DNA of 64,000 bases, from NCBI RefSeq assembly GCF_040739495.1, contig NZ_CP145263.1, forward strand, positions 1,674,001 to 1,738,000, in the 5' to 3' direction. Source of the DNA: Staphylococcus capitis subsp. capitis (GTDB taxonomy: Bacteria > Bacillota > Bacilli > Staphylococcales > Staphylococcaceae). Below the pieces are notes generated by a model. The model did not search any database and had not been told where the DNA came from. It was given only the letters and a program-made list of their open reading frames with translations. The first letter of the stretch is position 1. Each line of letters begins with the position of its first letter. A program made the position numbers and the translations under genes. Of this stretch, positions 1 through 8,228 are shown piece by piece.

Positions 1-161
1 CTATCGAAGTACCTATTGAATTATTACCATACTTATTCTTCCAATTCGCGAAAGATGGCAAACGTTTATATAGTGATAATGCAGTTGATAGCTTTGTTTA
101 TGTACCAGAAGATGGGTATACATATGAATTCAAATATGTAACTCATATAGAGGTGATTTAA
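1..161 (+). CDS. C-terminal end of a hypothetical protein (5' end outside window)
   Basis: An open frame enters from the left edge (first complete codon at base 3) and ends at TAA 159-161. The visible 52 residues are rich in Tyr, Phe and acidic residues (ending YEFKYVTHIEVI) and show no membrane segment or motif that I recognise. The stop almost touches the GTG start of the next gene, and the Shine-Dalgarno of that gene (AGGTGA at 151-156) lies inside this frame, so the two are probably co-transcribed and translationally coupled. In other staphylococci a conserved hypothetical gene sits here beside ylaI. No function can be inferred from this fragment. Confidence 0.7.
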   Translation, partial: IEVPIELLPYLFFQFAKDGKRLYSDNAVDSFVYVPEDGYTYEFKYVTHIEVI

Positions 162-162
162 T

Positions 163-369
163 GTGCTAGAAGTTCAATGTATCATTTGTGATACTAAAGT
201 GTTTATTGATGAAAATACAGTTGAGGCTAAACGCTTGAGAAACAATCCAATTCGCACCTTTATGTGCGATGATTGTAAAAGTCGTTTAGATACACCTAAA
301 CAACGTAAACCACAAGTGATGGATGAAATTTCTGAAGCAGAAAATCAGCAGTCATTCGATAAAAATTAA
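163..369 (+). CDS. ylaI: YlaI family small zinc-ribbon-like protein (DUF2197)
   Basis: This 68-residue protein has two CxxC pairs, CIIC near residues 6-9 and CDDC near residues 35-38, the pattern of a single zinc-binding site. Length and motif spacing fit the YlaI family, whose function is unknown. The start is GTG at 163. The ATG at 161 is out of frame and soon meets a stop, while AGGTGA lies 6-7 bases before the GTG. The tail is polar and probably disordered. It is the last gene of a rightward unit and converges on typA, with the first repeat cassette between them supplying terminators in both directions. In Bacillus the same gene also lies near typA (ylaG), which supports the name. Confidence 0.8.
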   Translation: MLEVQCIICDTKVFIDENTVEAKRLRNNPIRTFMCDDCKSRLDTPKQRKPQVMDEISEAENQQSFDKN

Positions 370-378
370 TCTTAAGGA

Positions 379-616
379 AAAGAGGCTGAGACATAATTCA
401 TTGTCTCAGCCTCACTTAACATATTGGCAGTAGATGTCTGAATTGAAAGTGCGCTTATATCAAGCTTCTTTCAATCCTAGTCATCCTTGCCGCGGGGCCC
501 CAACTTGCATTGTTTGTAGAATTTCTTCCTAAAGAAATTCTACAAACAATGCAAGTTGGGGGTGGGACAACGAAAATAATTTTGACAAATTATATTTCTG
601 TCCCACTCTCTTTTTT
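379..616. repeat. STAR-like intergenic repeat cassette, copy 1, with outward-facing terminators
   Basis: First of three copies in the window (others at 6688-6917 and 35894-36123). Four dyads follow one another. (1) GAGGCTGAGACA at 382-393 pairs with 402-413, preceded by an A-run, so it is a terminator for leftward transcripts. (2) ATTGAAAG at 442-449 pairs with 468-475. (3) A perfect 30-bp inverted repeat, 498-527 against 532-561, has a 4-base loop and begins in the GC-rich core GGGGCCCCAAC. (4) GTGGGACA at 562-569 pairs with 599-606 and is followed by a T-run, so it is a terminator for rightward transcripts. The core resembles the staphylococcal STAR element (GTTGGGGCCCC). It separates convergent ylaI and typA. 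Confidence 0.85.
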
Positions 617-620
617 ATGT

Positions 621-2468
621 TTATTGATCTTCTTGCATCATTTGTTTAACACGTTTTGCTTCTTTTTCACGCGCTGATTTATTTAGGATTTTCTTTCTTA
701 ATCTAATATTTTCTGGCGTAACTTCAACTAATTCATCGTCATTGATAAATTGTAATGCTTCTTCTAGAGTTAAAATTCTAGGACGATTCATAGTTTGAGT
801 TTGATCTTTTGTTGCAGAACGCACGTTAGTTTGATGCTTCGCTTTCGTAATATTGACTGTTAAGTCATTTTCACGGTTATGCTCGCCAACAATCATACCC
901 TCATAAACTTCTGTACCTGGCTCCATAAAGTTTACACCACGGTCTTCTAAGTTAATAATTGCATATGATGTTGCTTGACCTTGGTCCATAGAGATTAGAG
1001 CACCGTTACGACGACCACCAATTTGAGCCTTAACACGAGGTCTAAATTCTTCGAAAGTATGGTTAATAATACCATAACCACGTGTCATAGACATGAATTC
1101 TGTAGTGTAACCAATCATACCACGTGCTGGTACCATAAAGATAAGACGAGTTAGACCATTATCGGTAGTCATCATATCTAACATTTCACCTTTACGTGCA
1201 CCTAAAGATTCGATGACTGCACCAGCATTTTCAGAAGGCACCTCACATTGTACGCGTTCAAATGGTTCGCTTAACACACCATCGATTTCTCTTAAGATTA
1301 CTTGAGGTTTAGAAACTTGTAATTCAAAACCTTCACGTCTCATATTTTCAATTAAGATTGAAAGGTGCAACTCACCACGTCCAGCTACAATCCATGCATC
1401 TGGTTGATCAGTTTGAGTTACTTTTAATGAAACGTCTGTTTCAAGTTGTTGTTCAAGTCTTTCTTGAATTTGACGTGCAGTAACATAATCACCTTCTCGT
1501 CCAGCAAATGGTGAATTATTTACTCGGAAAGTCATTTCAAGTGTAGGTTCGTCAATACGTAAAACAGGTAATGCTTCTTGATGATCGTGTGGCGTCACTG
1601 TTTCACCAACGTTAATGTCTTCCATTCCTGATACAGCGATTAAGTCCCCTGCTTGTGCTTCTTCAATTTCTTCACGTTTTAAACCAAAGTAACCAAATAT
1701 TTTAGTTACGCGGAAATTCTTAATTGAACCATCTAATTTAATTAATGACACGTTATCTCCAACGCGCATTTTACCTCTGAATACACGTCCAACCCCTATA
1801 CGTCCAACGTAATCATTATAATCTAATAAAGCTACTTGGAATTGTAACGGTTCATCTTGATTATCAATTGGTGCTGGAACATAATCAATAATTGTTTCAA
1901 ATAAAGATTGCATATTTTCATCTTGCTTATCTGATTCAAGACTTGCTGTACCATTAACTGCTGAAGCATAGACAACTGGGAAATCTAACTGTTCATCATT
2001 AGCTTCTAATTCGATAAATAAGTCTAATACTTCATCAACTACGCCTTCAGGACGTGCAGCAGGTTTATCAATTTTATTTACAACCACTACAGGTTTTAGA
2101 TTTTGTTCTAGTGCTTTCTTAAGAACAAAACGAGTTTGTGGCATTGTACCTTCATAGGCGTCGACTACAAGAACAACACCATCAACCATTTTCATAATAC
2201 GTTCAACTTCCCCACCGAAATCGGCATGGCCAGGTGTATCTAAGATATTAATACGAGTACCTTTGTAATCAATCGCCGTATTTTTAGCAAGAATCGTAAT
2301 ACCACGTTCTCTTTCTAAATCGTTTGAATCCATTGCACGTTCGTCGACATGTTCATTTTCTCTGAAAATACCAGACTGTTTAAGCAACTCATCTACTAAA
2401 GTTGTTTTACCATGGTCAACGTGCGCAATAATCGCTATATTACGAACATCTTCTCTTAAATTAGTCAT
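621..2468 (-). CDS. typA: Translational GTPase TypA/BipA
   Basis: TypA is a ribosome-associated GTPase of the EF-G family that acts in 50S assembly and translation under stress or cold. The P-loop AHVDHGKTT is at residues 15-23, followed by the switch and G3 element [11 protein letters not shown] near 76 and NKID near 130. The EF-Tu domain-2-like segment, EF-G III/V-like domains and the family-specific C-terminal domain follow. The length of 615 residues is normal. I place the start at the ATG at 2468 (MTNLREDV), which has AAAGGA about 8 bases upstream. A longer frame to 2501 would add 11 residues not found in relatives. It is a single-gene leftward unit whose terminator is probably the left hairpin of repeat copy 1. 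Confidence 0.97.
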   Translation of the reverse strand: MTNLREDVRNIAIIAHVDHGKTTLVDELLKQSGIFRENEHVDERAMDSNDLERERGITILAKNTAIDYKGTRINILDTPGHADFGGEVERIMKMVDGVVLVVDAYEGTMPQTRFVLKKALEQNLKPVVVVNKIDKPAARPEGVVDEVLDLFIELEANDEQLDFPVVYASAVNGTASLESDKQDENMQSLFETIIDYVPAPIDNQDEPLQFQVALLDYNDYVGRIGVGRVFRGKMRVGDNVSLIKLDGSIKNFRVTKIFGYFGLKREEIEEAQAGDLIAVSGMEDINVGETVTPHDHQEALPVLRIDEPTLEMTFRVNNSPFAGREGDYVTARQIQERLEQQLETDVSLKVTQTDQPDAWIVAGRGELHLSILIENMRREGFELQVSKPQVILREIDGVLSEPFERVQCEVPSENAGAVIESLGARKGEMLDMMTTDNGLTRLIFMVPARGMIGYTTEFMSMTRGYGIINHTFEEFRPRVKAQIGGRRNGALISMDQGQATSYAIINLEDRGVNFMEPGTEVYEGMIVGEHNRENDLTVNITKAKHQTNVRSATKDQTQTMNRPRILTLEEALQFINDDELVEVTPENIRLRKKILNKSAREKEAKRVKQMMQEDQ

Positions 2469-2567
2469 TTTATAAATTTCCTTTCTTGAGTAAACTCCCA
2501 CTTTTAATTACAACTGTTTTATTATATCATATATTAGTGAAAAGATAAGTAAAAGGTGGGGTATGGG

Positions 2568-2759
2568 ATGCAACAAAAAAAATCAAAAGGCATCTTCTGG
2601 GTATTTTCTATTTTAGCAGTCATTTTCTTAGTATCATTTAGTTTTGCATTAGGCGCTGCTAACGTTCCATGGATGATTTTAACATTTATATTACTCATTG
2701 CAACATTTGGCGTTGGATTCACTGTTAAAAAGAAATACCGAGAAAACAACTGGCTATAG
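2568..2759 (+). CDS. DUF5325 (YlaF-like) small membrane protein
   Basis: A 63-residue protein with two hydrophobic segments, roughly residues 9-29 and 34-52, a short polar start (MQQKKSKG) and a basic end (KKKYREN), so it is probably a two-pass membrane hairpin. The ATG at 2568 is preceded by AAAAGGTGG at good distance. A GTG at 2556 is also in frame but would overlap that site. Family and neighbourhood (next to typA) match Bacillus YlaF and its staphylococcal relatives; the function is unknown. It is transcribed away from typA and converges on the inositol-phosphatase gene, sharing the hairpin at 2797-2832. Confidence 0.75.
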   Translation: MQQKKSKGIFWVFSILAVIFLVSFSFALGAANVPWMILTFILLIATFGVGFTVKKKYRENNWL

Positions 2760-2796
2760 CCCAGAAATCTTACATTTTAATACTCAATCAATGAGT

Positions 2797-2832
2797 AAAA
2801 GCAGAGACGAAAATAAATCGTCTCTGCTTTTT
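2797..2832. terminator. Bidirectional terminator between the DUF5325 gene and the phosphatase gene
   Basis: A perfect stem AAAGCAGAGACG / CGTCTCTGCTTT with a 9-base loop is followed by T6 on the plus strand and by a weaker T-tract on the minus strand. It lies between two convergent genes and overlaps the end of the phosphatase reading frame. Confidence 0.85.
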
Positions 2833-3662
2833 TATTTTTCTCGTTGTCTACCAAATCGCTTTTCATGATGTGTAGCAATTATCTCTTCAAATTCACATAA
2901 ATAATTATTTAATATCTCACGATGAAGTTTTGCGTTAGCCATTAAAATAGAATTAGGTTGATTCATTTCTAGACGGTCACCTAATAAGTTTGTACCTACG
3001 CCTCCCACTTCATTCAATATCATCAGGCCTCCAGCATAATCCCATGGTTGTAATCTTGGTGTGAGATATGCAGCGAGTTGGCCTTTAGCTACGCTTATAA
3101 TTTCTAATGCTGCGCTACCATAAGCTCTTGCGCTCCTAGCATCCTCAACGATTGGCGTAAACACTTTACCCATTATCGGTTTAGTTAACCAGTTAGGATT
3201 TATACCTATAAGACTTTTTTTAAGTTCAGTATCTTTTAGTGGCTTTAATTGATGGCTATTTTCAAAGGCACCTTCACCGACTTTAGTATGATATAAAACA
3301 TCTCTCATTACATCGTACACAAACCCAGCATATGGTTTCCCATTATGATAAATACCAATTGATATCGCAAAATTTTCATTTTGATGAACGAAGTTAAGCG
3401 TACCATCAATTGGATCTATTACCCAAATGACACCTTGCGTATCTTTCAAATCGTGCCCGTGCCCTTCTTCACCTATAACGCGATGTTCAGGATAATTATG
3501 ATGGATTGTTTCATAAAGATAATTTTCGGTAGCCTTATCAACATTTGTAACTAAATCATTAGGATTAGATTTCATTTCTATATCCAAATCTTCTTTCATC
3601 ATATGACGAACTTTATTACCAGCCTCTAAAATGATTCCCTTTGCAAAATCATATAATGCCAT
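2832..3662 (-). CDS. Inositol monophosphatase family protein (SuhB-like)
   Basis: A Mg-dependent sugar-phosphate phosphatase of the inositol monophosphatase/FBPase superfamily. All metal-site motifs are present: GEE at residues 64-66, DPIDGT at 83-88 and WDYAGG at 207-212. At 276 residues it is normal for the family. The substrate cannot be read from sequence; staphylococcal members have been called inositol monophosphatase, 3'-phosphoadenosine phosphatase-like or SuhB. The start ATG at 3662 has TAGGAGAT upstream. It is transcribed alone, divergent from the UPF0637 gene. Confidence 0.9.
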   Translation of the reverse strand: MALYDFAKGIILEAGNKVRHMMKEDLDIEMKSNPNDLVTNVDKATENYLYETIHHNYPEHRVIGEEGHGHDLKDTQGVIWVIDPIDGTLNFVHQNENFAISIGIYHNGKPYAGFVYDVMRDVLYHTKVGEGAFENSHQLKPLKDTELKKSLIGINPNWLTKPIMGKVFTPIVEDARSARAYGSAALEIISVAKGQLAAYLTPRLQPWDYAGGLMILNEVGGVGTNLLGDRLEMNQPNSILMANAKLHREILNNYLCEFEEIIATHHEKRFGRQREK

Positions 3663-3837
3663 CGTATCATCTCCTATTACTTACCATTATACATGATGTA
3701 CACTAGAAAATTATATTAATACACATTGATATACCTTATTTTCAATAAATCAAACACTTGCTCAAAAAGCTTATACTTTAGGTTAGTAGTACTTACTTGT
3801 GCTACAATATACGTAATTAATAATTAGGAGGCTTAAA

Positions 3838-4449
3838 ATGACTCAATATACATTTGCTCCAAAAGATTTCAAAGCTTTCGATGTTGAAGGTTTAGACAAT
3901 CGTATGGAGGCGCTCAATGAATACGTTAGACCTCAATTAAATAATTTAGGTACATACTTTGCGGATTATTTTAGTTCTCAAACTGGCGAAGAGTTCTACC
4001 CTCATGTAGCTAAACATGCGCGTCGTAGTGTCAATCCGCCAAAAGATACGTGGGTAGCATTTGCTCCTAATAAACGTGGATATAAGATGTTGCCACATTT
4101 TCAAATTGGATTATTTAGAGATCAATTATTTGTAATGTTTGGCGTCATGCATGAAGCTAAAAATAAAGCCGATCAGATGAAAATATTTAAAAAGCATTTC
4201 GATAAAATAAAAGACTTACCTGAAGACTATAGTGTTTGTTTAGATCATATGAAACCTGATAAGACACTTATAAAAGAGATGAGTGACGACGATCTTCATA
4301 AAGCGATTGATCGCGCTATCAATGTTAAAAAAGGTGAATTTTTCATTGCACGAGAAATTCAACCTTCCGATAAAAGATTAAAAAGTGATAAAGCCTTTTT
4401 ACAGTTTGTTGAAGAGACATTTGATGCATTTTTAAGGTTTTATCAATAA
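3838..4449 (+). CDS. UPF0637 (DUF1054) family protein
   Basis: A soluble 203-residue protein without signal or membrane segment. The sequence is clearly the staphylococcal UPF0637 family (DUF1054, related to Bacillus YktB), including the N-terminal [18 protein letters not shown] block and the [15 protein letters not shown] segment. The biochemical role is unknown. The start ATG is preceded by AGGAGG at ideal spacing. A TACAAT box about 33 bases before the ATG may be its -10 element. It is followed by a strong terminator and then by mntH, so it appears monocistronic. Confidence 0.9.
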   Translation: MTQYTFAPKDFKAFDVEGLDNRMEALNEYVRPQLNNLGTYFADYFSSQTGEEFYPHVAKHARRSVNPPKDTWVAFAPNKRGYKMLPHFQIGLFRDQLFVMFGVMHEAKNKADQMKIFKKHFDKIKDLPEDYSVCLDHMKPDKTLIKEMSDDDLHKAIDRAINVKKGEFFIAREIQPSDKRLKSDKAFLQFVEETFDAFLRFYQ

Positions 4450-4463
4450 TACATTTATAATTT

Positions 4464-4506
4464 CAAGCTTGGATGGAAATTTTAGAATTCCATTCAAGCT
4501 TTTTTA
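4464..4506 (+). terminator. Terminator of the UPF0637 gene
   Basis: The stem AAGCTTGGATGGAA / TTCCATTCAAGCTT, with one G-T wobble, is followed by a T6 run. It closes the UPF0637 unit before the mntH promoter. Confidence 0.9.
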
Positions 4507-4522
4507 TAGTCTCACAATATTT

Positions 4523-4556
4523 TTAGGTTGACCTAATTTTTTGTTTAGGTTAATAT
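4523..4556 (+). promoter_or_regulatory. mntH promoter with overlapping MntR-like operator
   Basis: -35 TTGACC (4528-4533), a 17-base spacer and -10 TAATAT (4551-4556) form a good sigma-A promoter. A perfect dyad TTAGGT-TG-ACCTAA (4523-4536) covers the -35 box, and a second half site TTTAGGTTAA (4543-4552) lies between the boxes. The dyad and its place before mntH fit an operator for the DtxR-family manganese repressor MntR; that assignment is inference. Confidence 0.75.
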
Positions 4557-4585
4557 ATCTTCATAAGATTTTAGGAGTGATTTGA

Positions 4586-5932
4586 TTGAAGTTAAAAGAC
4601 GACAACTATGAACAGCAACGAAGTTTAGACGAAATTAATAATACGATTCATTTTGACCATAAAAGTAGTGCAAGCCAGAAATTTTTAGCATTTTTAGGTC
4701 CTGGTTTACTCGTCGCAGTAGGTTATATGGACCCCGGCAACTGGATTACATCCATGCAGGGTGGTGCACAATATGGCTATACCTTGCTATTCGTGATTTT
4801 AATCTCAAGTTTAGCAGCAATGTTATTACAAAGTATGACGGTTAGATTAGGAATAGCAACTGGTAAAGATCTTGCGCAAATGACACGTCACTTTTTAAGT
4901 AAACCTGTAGCTATCATATTTTGGATTATCGCTGAATTGGCTATAATTGCTACTGATATCGCAGAGGTAATTGGTAGTGCTATCGCATTAGACTTAATTT
5001 TTGGTATCCCATTAATTGTCGGCGCATTAATTACTGTATTCGATGTTTTCTTATTGTTATTCATTATGCGCTTCGGTTTTAGAAAAATTGAAGCTATTGT
5101 TGGAACATTAATATTTACAGTATTAGCGATTTTTGTATTTGAAGTATTTATATCTTCACCTCAATTAACTGACATATTAAATGGCTTTGTACCACATAAA
5201 GAAATTGTTACAAATCAAGGTATCTTATATATTGCCTTAGGTATTATTGGTGCGACAATCATGCCACATAATTTATACTTACATTCTTCTATAGTTCAGT
5301 CTCGTAAGTATGATCGACATGATAACCAAGAGAAAGCTCAAGCAATTAAGTACGCTACAATTGATTCAAACCTTCAATTATCTATAGCTTTTGTAGTAAA
5401 CTGTTTATTATTGACTCTAGGCGCAGCTTTATTTTTCGGAACTAAAACAAATGATTTAGGTGGTTTCTACGATTTATATCATGCTTTAAAAACTGAACCA
5501 GTATTAGGTGCAACTTTAGGTGGAATCATGAGTACACTATTCGCAGTAGCTTTATTAGCTTCTGGTCAGAATTCAACTATTACAGGTACTTTGGCTGGTC
5601 AAATTGTTATGGAAGGATTTTTACGTTTATCCATCCCTAACTGGTTACGTAGATTAATCACACGTGCGCTTGCAGTTATTCCAGTTATAATTTGTTTAAT
5701 TATCTTCAAGGGTAACTCTGAAAAGATTGAACAACTACTTGTATTTTCACAAGTCTTTCTAAGTATCGCCTTACCTTTCTCATTAATACCGCTTCAACTT
5801 GCTACAAGTAATAAAAAATTAATGGGACCTTTTATTAATAAAACGTGGGTTAATATTATTTCATGGACGCTTATTGTAATTCTAAGCGGATTAAATGTTT
5901 ACTTAATCATTCAAACTTTCCAAGAATTATAA
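4586..5932 (+). CDS. mntH: NRAMP-family Mn(II)/H+ symporter MntH
   Basis: MntH imports Mn2+ (and some other divalent metals) by proton symport. The metal-site motifs are intact: MDPGN at residues 48-52 in TM1 and MPH at 226-228 in TM6. About eleven hydrophobic segments follow a roughly 30-residue polar cytoplasmic N-terminus. The length of 448 residues is typical. The start is TTG at 4586, because TTAGGAGTGA lies just upstream and the N-terminus then matches relatives. The operator-like dyad in the promoter predicts repression when manganese is plentiful. It is monocistronic, with a strong terminator behind it. Confidence 0.96.
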   Translation: MKLKDDNYEQQRSLDEINNTIHFDHKSSASQKFLAFLGPGLLVAVGYMDPGNWITSMQGGAQYGYTLLFVILISSLAAMLLQSMTVRLGIATGKDLAQMTRHFLSKPVAIIFWIIAELAIIATDIAEVIGSAIALDLIFGIPLIVGALITVFDVFLLLFIMRFGFRKIEAIVGTLIFTVLAIFVFEVFISSPQLTDILNGFVPHKEIVTNQGILYIALGIIGATIMPHNLYLHSSIVQSRKYDRHDNQEKAQAIKYATIDSNLQLSIAFVVNCLLLTLGAALFFGTKTNDLGGFYDLYHALKTEPVLGATLGGIMSTLFAVALLASGQNSTITGTLAGQIVMEGFLRLSIPNWLRRLITRALAVIPVIICLIIFKGNSEKIEQLLVFSQVFLSIALPFSLIPLQLATSNKKLMGPFINKTWVNIISWTLIVILSGLNVYLIIQTFQEL

Positions 5933-5949
5933 AAATTTCATTATTATTT

Positions 5950-5997
5950 AAAAAAGCACAAAGATGATTCGATTAAAAAATCATCTTTGTGCTTCTT
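5950..5997 (+). terminator. Terminator of mntH
   Basis: AAGCACAAAGATGATT pairs with AATCATCTTTGTGCTT around a short A/T loop. The 3' side runs into TCTTT, so the T-tract is modest, but the 16-bp stem is long. An A-run on the left may make it work for leftward transcripts as well. Confidence 0.8.
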
Positions 5998-6084
5998 TAG
6001 TAAAATCAGACATGTTGAGTCACTTATTTTTTTAATAAACTATTGTTAAATATTATAAACTTAAAAATTTCTTTTCTTTAAAAC

Positions 6085-6612
6085 TTAATAAATGTAGGGA
6101 TCATCTTTTTTGTGATTTTTTAATTCTTTATCTGGATCCCATTCTTTATCATGTGATTGAGTATTTTCACGGTAATCATCTTTAAGTTGATGATTATCAT
6201 TAATTTGATTAAGATGTTTATTATTATATTTGTCTTTCTTTTTACTAAACAACATAATAGCTGCAATAATCCATAAAATCATGGCAATGAGATTCATAGT
6301 TATCAAACCAGTTACTGCAGCAGCTACAAGTAATCCTCCTGCTAGATTTTTACGACCTTTAATAGTTAAGGCCCCAAAAATACCTAATATTGTAGAGAAT
6401 GCTAAAAATCCAATTGAAAAAATCATGGATGCTATTAAAATATCAGAGGTAACATTTTGGTCATTCCCATACATTTGTTTCATTAAATCTCTATATTGTT
6501 GTTGATTATGACCACTTTTCATCACTGTCAGTGATAAACAAGTTAATAATAAATATATAATACTTAAACCATTAGCTATCCATGCTAAGATAGTTTCTGT
6601 TTTTTTACTCAT
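6085..6612 (-). CDS. DUF4064 domain membrane protein (AuxB paralogue)
   Basis: A 175-residue membrane protein. TM segments lie at about 9-29, 60-82, 88-104 and 105-122, with an external loop between TM1 and TM2 (about 31-57). The last ~50 residues are a highly charged, Asp/Lys/Asn-rich cytoplasmic tail. The layout (TE.LAW start, external loop, clustered helices ending MLFSKKK) is shared with the product of 6921-8153, so the two look like diverged paralogues of the DUF4064 family. The S. aureus relative lies between mntH and auxB as here. Function is unknown. The start ATG at 6612 has GAGGAGTGT upstream. Repeat copy 2 separates it from auxB, so they are probably separate transcripts. Confidence 0.8.
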   Translation of the reverse strand: MSKKTETILAWIANGLSIIYLLLTCLSLTVMKSGHNQQQYRDLMKQMYGNDQNVTSDILIASMIFSIGFLAFSTILGIFGALTIKGRKNLAGGLLVAAAVTGLITMNLIAMILWIIAAIMLFSKKKDKYNNKHLNQINDNHQLKDDYRENTQSHDKEWDPDKELKNHKKDDPYIY

Positions 6613-6687
6613 ATTAGGCTACACTCCTCTTTGTTACGTTCTAAAATTAATAATACTAAAAATTAGATCTTATAGCGAACACATATA

Positions 6688-6917
6688 AAAAGAGGCTGAG
6701 ACTTAATTCATTGTCTCAACCTCACTCAATATATTGGCAGTAGATGTCTGAATTGAAAGTGCGCTTATATCAAGCTTCTTTCAATCCTAGTCATCCTTGC
6801 TGCGGGGCCCCAACATAGAGAATTTCTTTTGGAAGAAATTCTACGAACAATGCAAGTTGGGGTGGGACGACGAAAATAATTTTGACAAATTATATTTTCT
6901 GTCCCACTCTCTTTTTT
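6688..6917. repeat. STAR-like intergenic repeat cassette, copy 2
   Basis: It has the same arrangement as copy 1: left terminator hairpin, ATTGAAAG/CTTTCAAT dyad, GGGGCCCCAAC core, right terminator hairpin and T-run. The left hairpin carries one G-to-A change (CTCAACCTC), which leaves a wobble pair in leftward RNA but a mismatch in rightward RNA, consistent with use on the minus strand. The central inverted repeat is degraded: the left arm after CCCCAAC reads ATAGAGAATTTCTT, so only AGAATTTCTT/AAGAAATTCT and CCCCAAC/GTTGGGG pair. Unlike copies 1 and 3 it lies between two genes in the same (leftward) orientation. Confidence 0.85.
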
Positions 6918-6920
6918 GTG

Positions 6921-8153
6921 TTATTTATTTTCGGTGTCGTCTCCATGTTCAACTTGGTTCTCTTGAATATCTTCTTGAGGTTGTTCCTCTTGGAACATTT
7001 GACGACGTTCCTCGTAATTCATTCTTCGTTGATTGACTGCACTAGGTTGATTTTTTCTTCTTTCTTTCATGCGTTTATTATAAGCTTTTTTCTTTTCTCT
7101 TTTCTTCGCACGAATTTCAGCTTTTTCCTTCTTACGTTGAGCCTTAAGTTCTTTAGGATCAACTTGAGGTTCATGCGGCTCTTGGTGATAGGCATAACCA
7201 TCTTCATAACCGTAATTATCATCTTCATTTTGATAATAATCTTCTTGGAATTGTTCGTCACGCTTAGCTTTTTTAGATTTCTTATTATATTTAGCTTGTC
7301 TAGACATGATTGCCGGTTCTTCTTCGTCTTGTTGAGTAGATTTATATTCACTTTCTACAGCACGCTTTGGAAATTGTGCGTATTTATTATCTTCCTCATC
7401 ATAATAATGACCCTCTGGCTCATCATTAACATAACCATCATGTTGTTGCGATTCATAGTGTTGCTCTGCTTCATAAGCTTCTCTACGTTGACGTTCTTTT
7501 CTACGTTTTCGACGTGTATTTCTATATTCTTTATTATCACGAGGTTGTTCATAATCATCGTAATAACCGTGATTGTACCCCTCTTCATAATGGTCACTAT
7601 GAGGATTAGCCTGTGGTCCGCGATTATCATAGTATTCATAATCATCATAATATGGTTGTCCATAGCCATCATTATAATATGCCGGTACGGTTTCTACCCG
7701 ATTTTTTCTAGCAAACATCATGATAGCGATGATAAAGAATAAAATTGGAATAATTAAAGTAACAACTAGTAATACCAATGGAATCGTAACTACAGCTGCT
7801 AATAGAAATAAGAAACCTGAAAGTATTCTAATGTTCATTGAGATTAACGCTAAGAATGAAATCAATAAACAAATGATGAAGTAAACAATGATAGCCCAAA
7901 CACCATTTTGTAACCAAATAACAAATTGAGTTGTACTTAAATCATTGTTACCTAAAATTTGTTGAACCAACTCATTATTATTTAATGAACTCTCCAAATT
8001 AGCAATCGAAGTATCATTACTAAATGATACAAGTGCAATAAACATCGTTACAATCGTCAAAATGAGTAAAAATACCCAACTAAACCAACCTAGTACTTTT
8101 TCAGTTAGCCGACCGACTGGACGCTTAATTTGTGTGTATTGCTCTCCTGACAT
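6921..8153 (-). CDS. auxB: AuxB-like DUF4064 membrane protein with long charged tail
   Basis: Four N-terminal TM segments (about residues 19-43, 83-106, 108-122 and 123-146) with an external loop at 45-80 resemble the neighbouring DUF4064 gene. From residue 150 to 410 the protein is a hydrophilic cytoplasmic tail: first Tyr/Asp/Gly-rich (many YYDD, YEYYD repeats), then alternating strongly basic (RRKRRKERQRRE) and acidic stretches. Position between potD and mntH matches the S. aureus gene that I remember as auxB, a factor affecting lipoteichoic-acid stability and beta-lactam resistance; the name rests on synteny and architecture. The start ATG at 8153 has AAGGAGT upstream. It follows potD by 75 bases and may be read through from the pot operon. 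Confidence 0.7.
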   Translation of the reverse strand: MSGEQYTQIKRPVGRLTEKVLGWFSWVFLLILTIVTMFIALVSFSNDTSIANLESSLNNNELVQQILGNNDLSTTQFVIWLQNGVWAIIVYFIICLLISFLALISMNIRILSGFLFLLAAVVTIPLVLLVVTLIIPILFFIIAIMMFARKNRVETVPAYYNDGYGQPYYDDYEYYDNRGPQANPHSDHYEEGYNHGYYDDYEQPRDNKEYRNTRRKRRKERQRREAYEAEQHYESQQHDGYVNDEPEGHYYDEEDNKYAQFPKRAVESEYKSTQQDEEEPAIMSRQAKYNKKSKKAKRDEQFQEDYYQNEDDNYGYEDGYAYHQEPHEPQVDPKELKAQRKKEKAEIRAKKREKKKAYNKRMKERRKNQPSAVNQRRMNYEERRQMFQEEQPQEDIQENQVEHGDDTENK

Positions 8154-8228
8154 CCGCTACAACTCCTTACTTTACTATCAAATCATTATATAAGAAATGT
8201 GAGTAAATAACTACTATTTATCATTAAT

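Noticed and set aside
6797..7036. Short open frames on the plus strand beginning in the repeat cassettes (also 36004-36222), with similar first residues
   Set aside because: The similarity is due to the shared repeat sequence. The frames have no ribosome site, run through hairpins, and end in unrelated sequence.
7067..7672. Two minus-strand open frames (7067-7351 and 7355-7672) within auxB in another frame
   Set aside because: They are low-complexity shadows of the Tyr/Asp- and Lys/Arg-rich tail in the +1 frame; auxB itself is continuous here.
6882..7742. A 286-residue hydrophobic open frame on the plus strand opposite auxB
   Set aside because: It is the antisense of the charged, repetitive AuxB tail: Asp/Glu/Lys codons read backwards give Ile/Phe/Leu. 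It has no suitable ribosome site and starts inside repeat copy 2.
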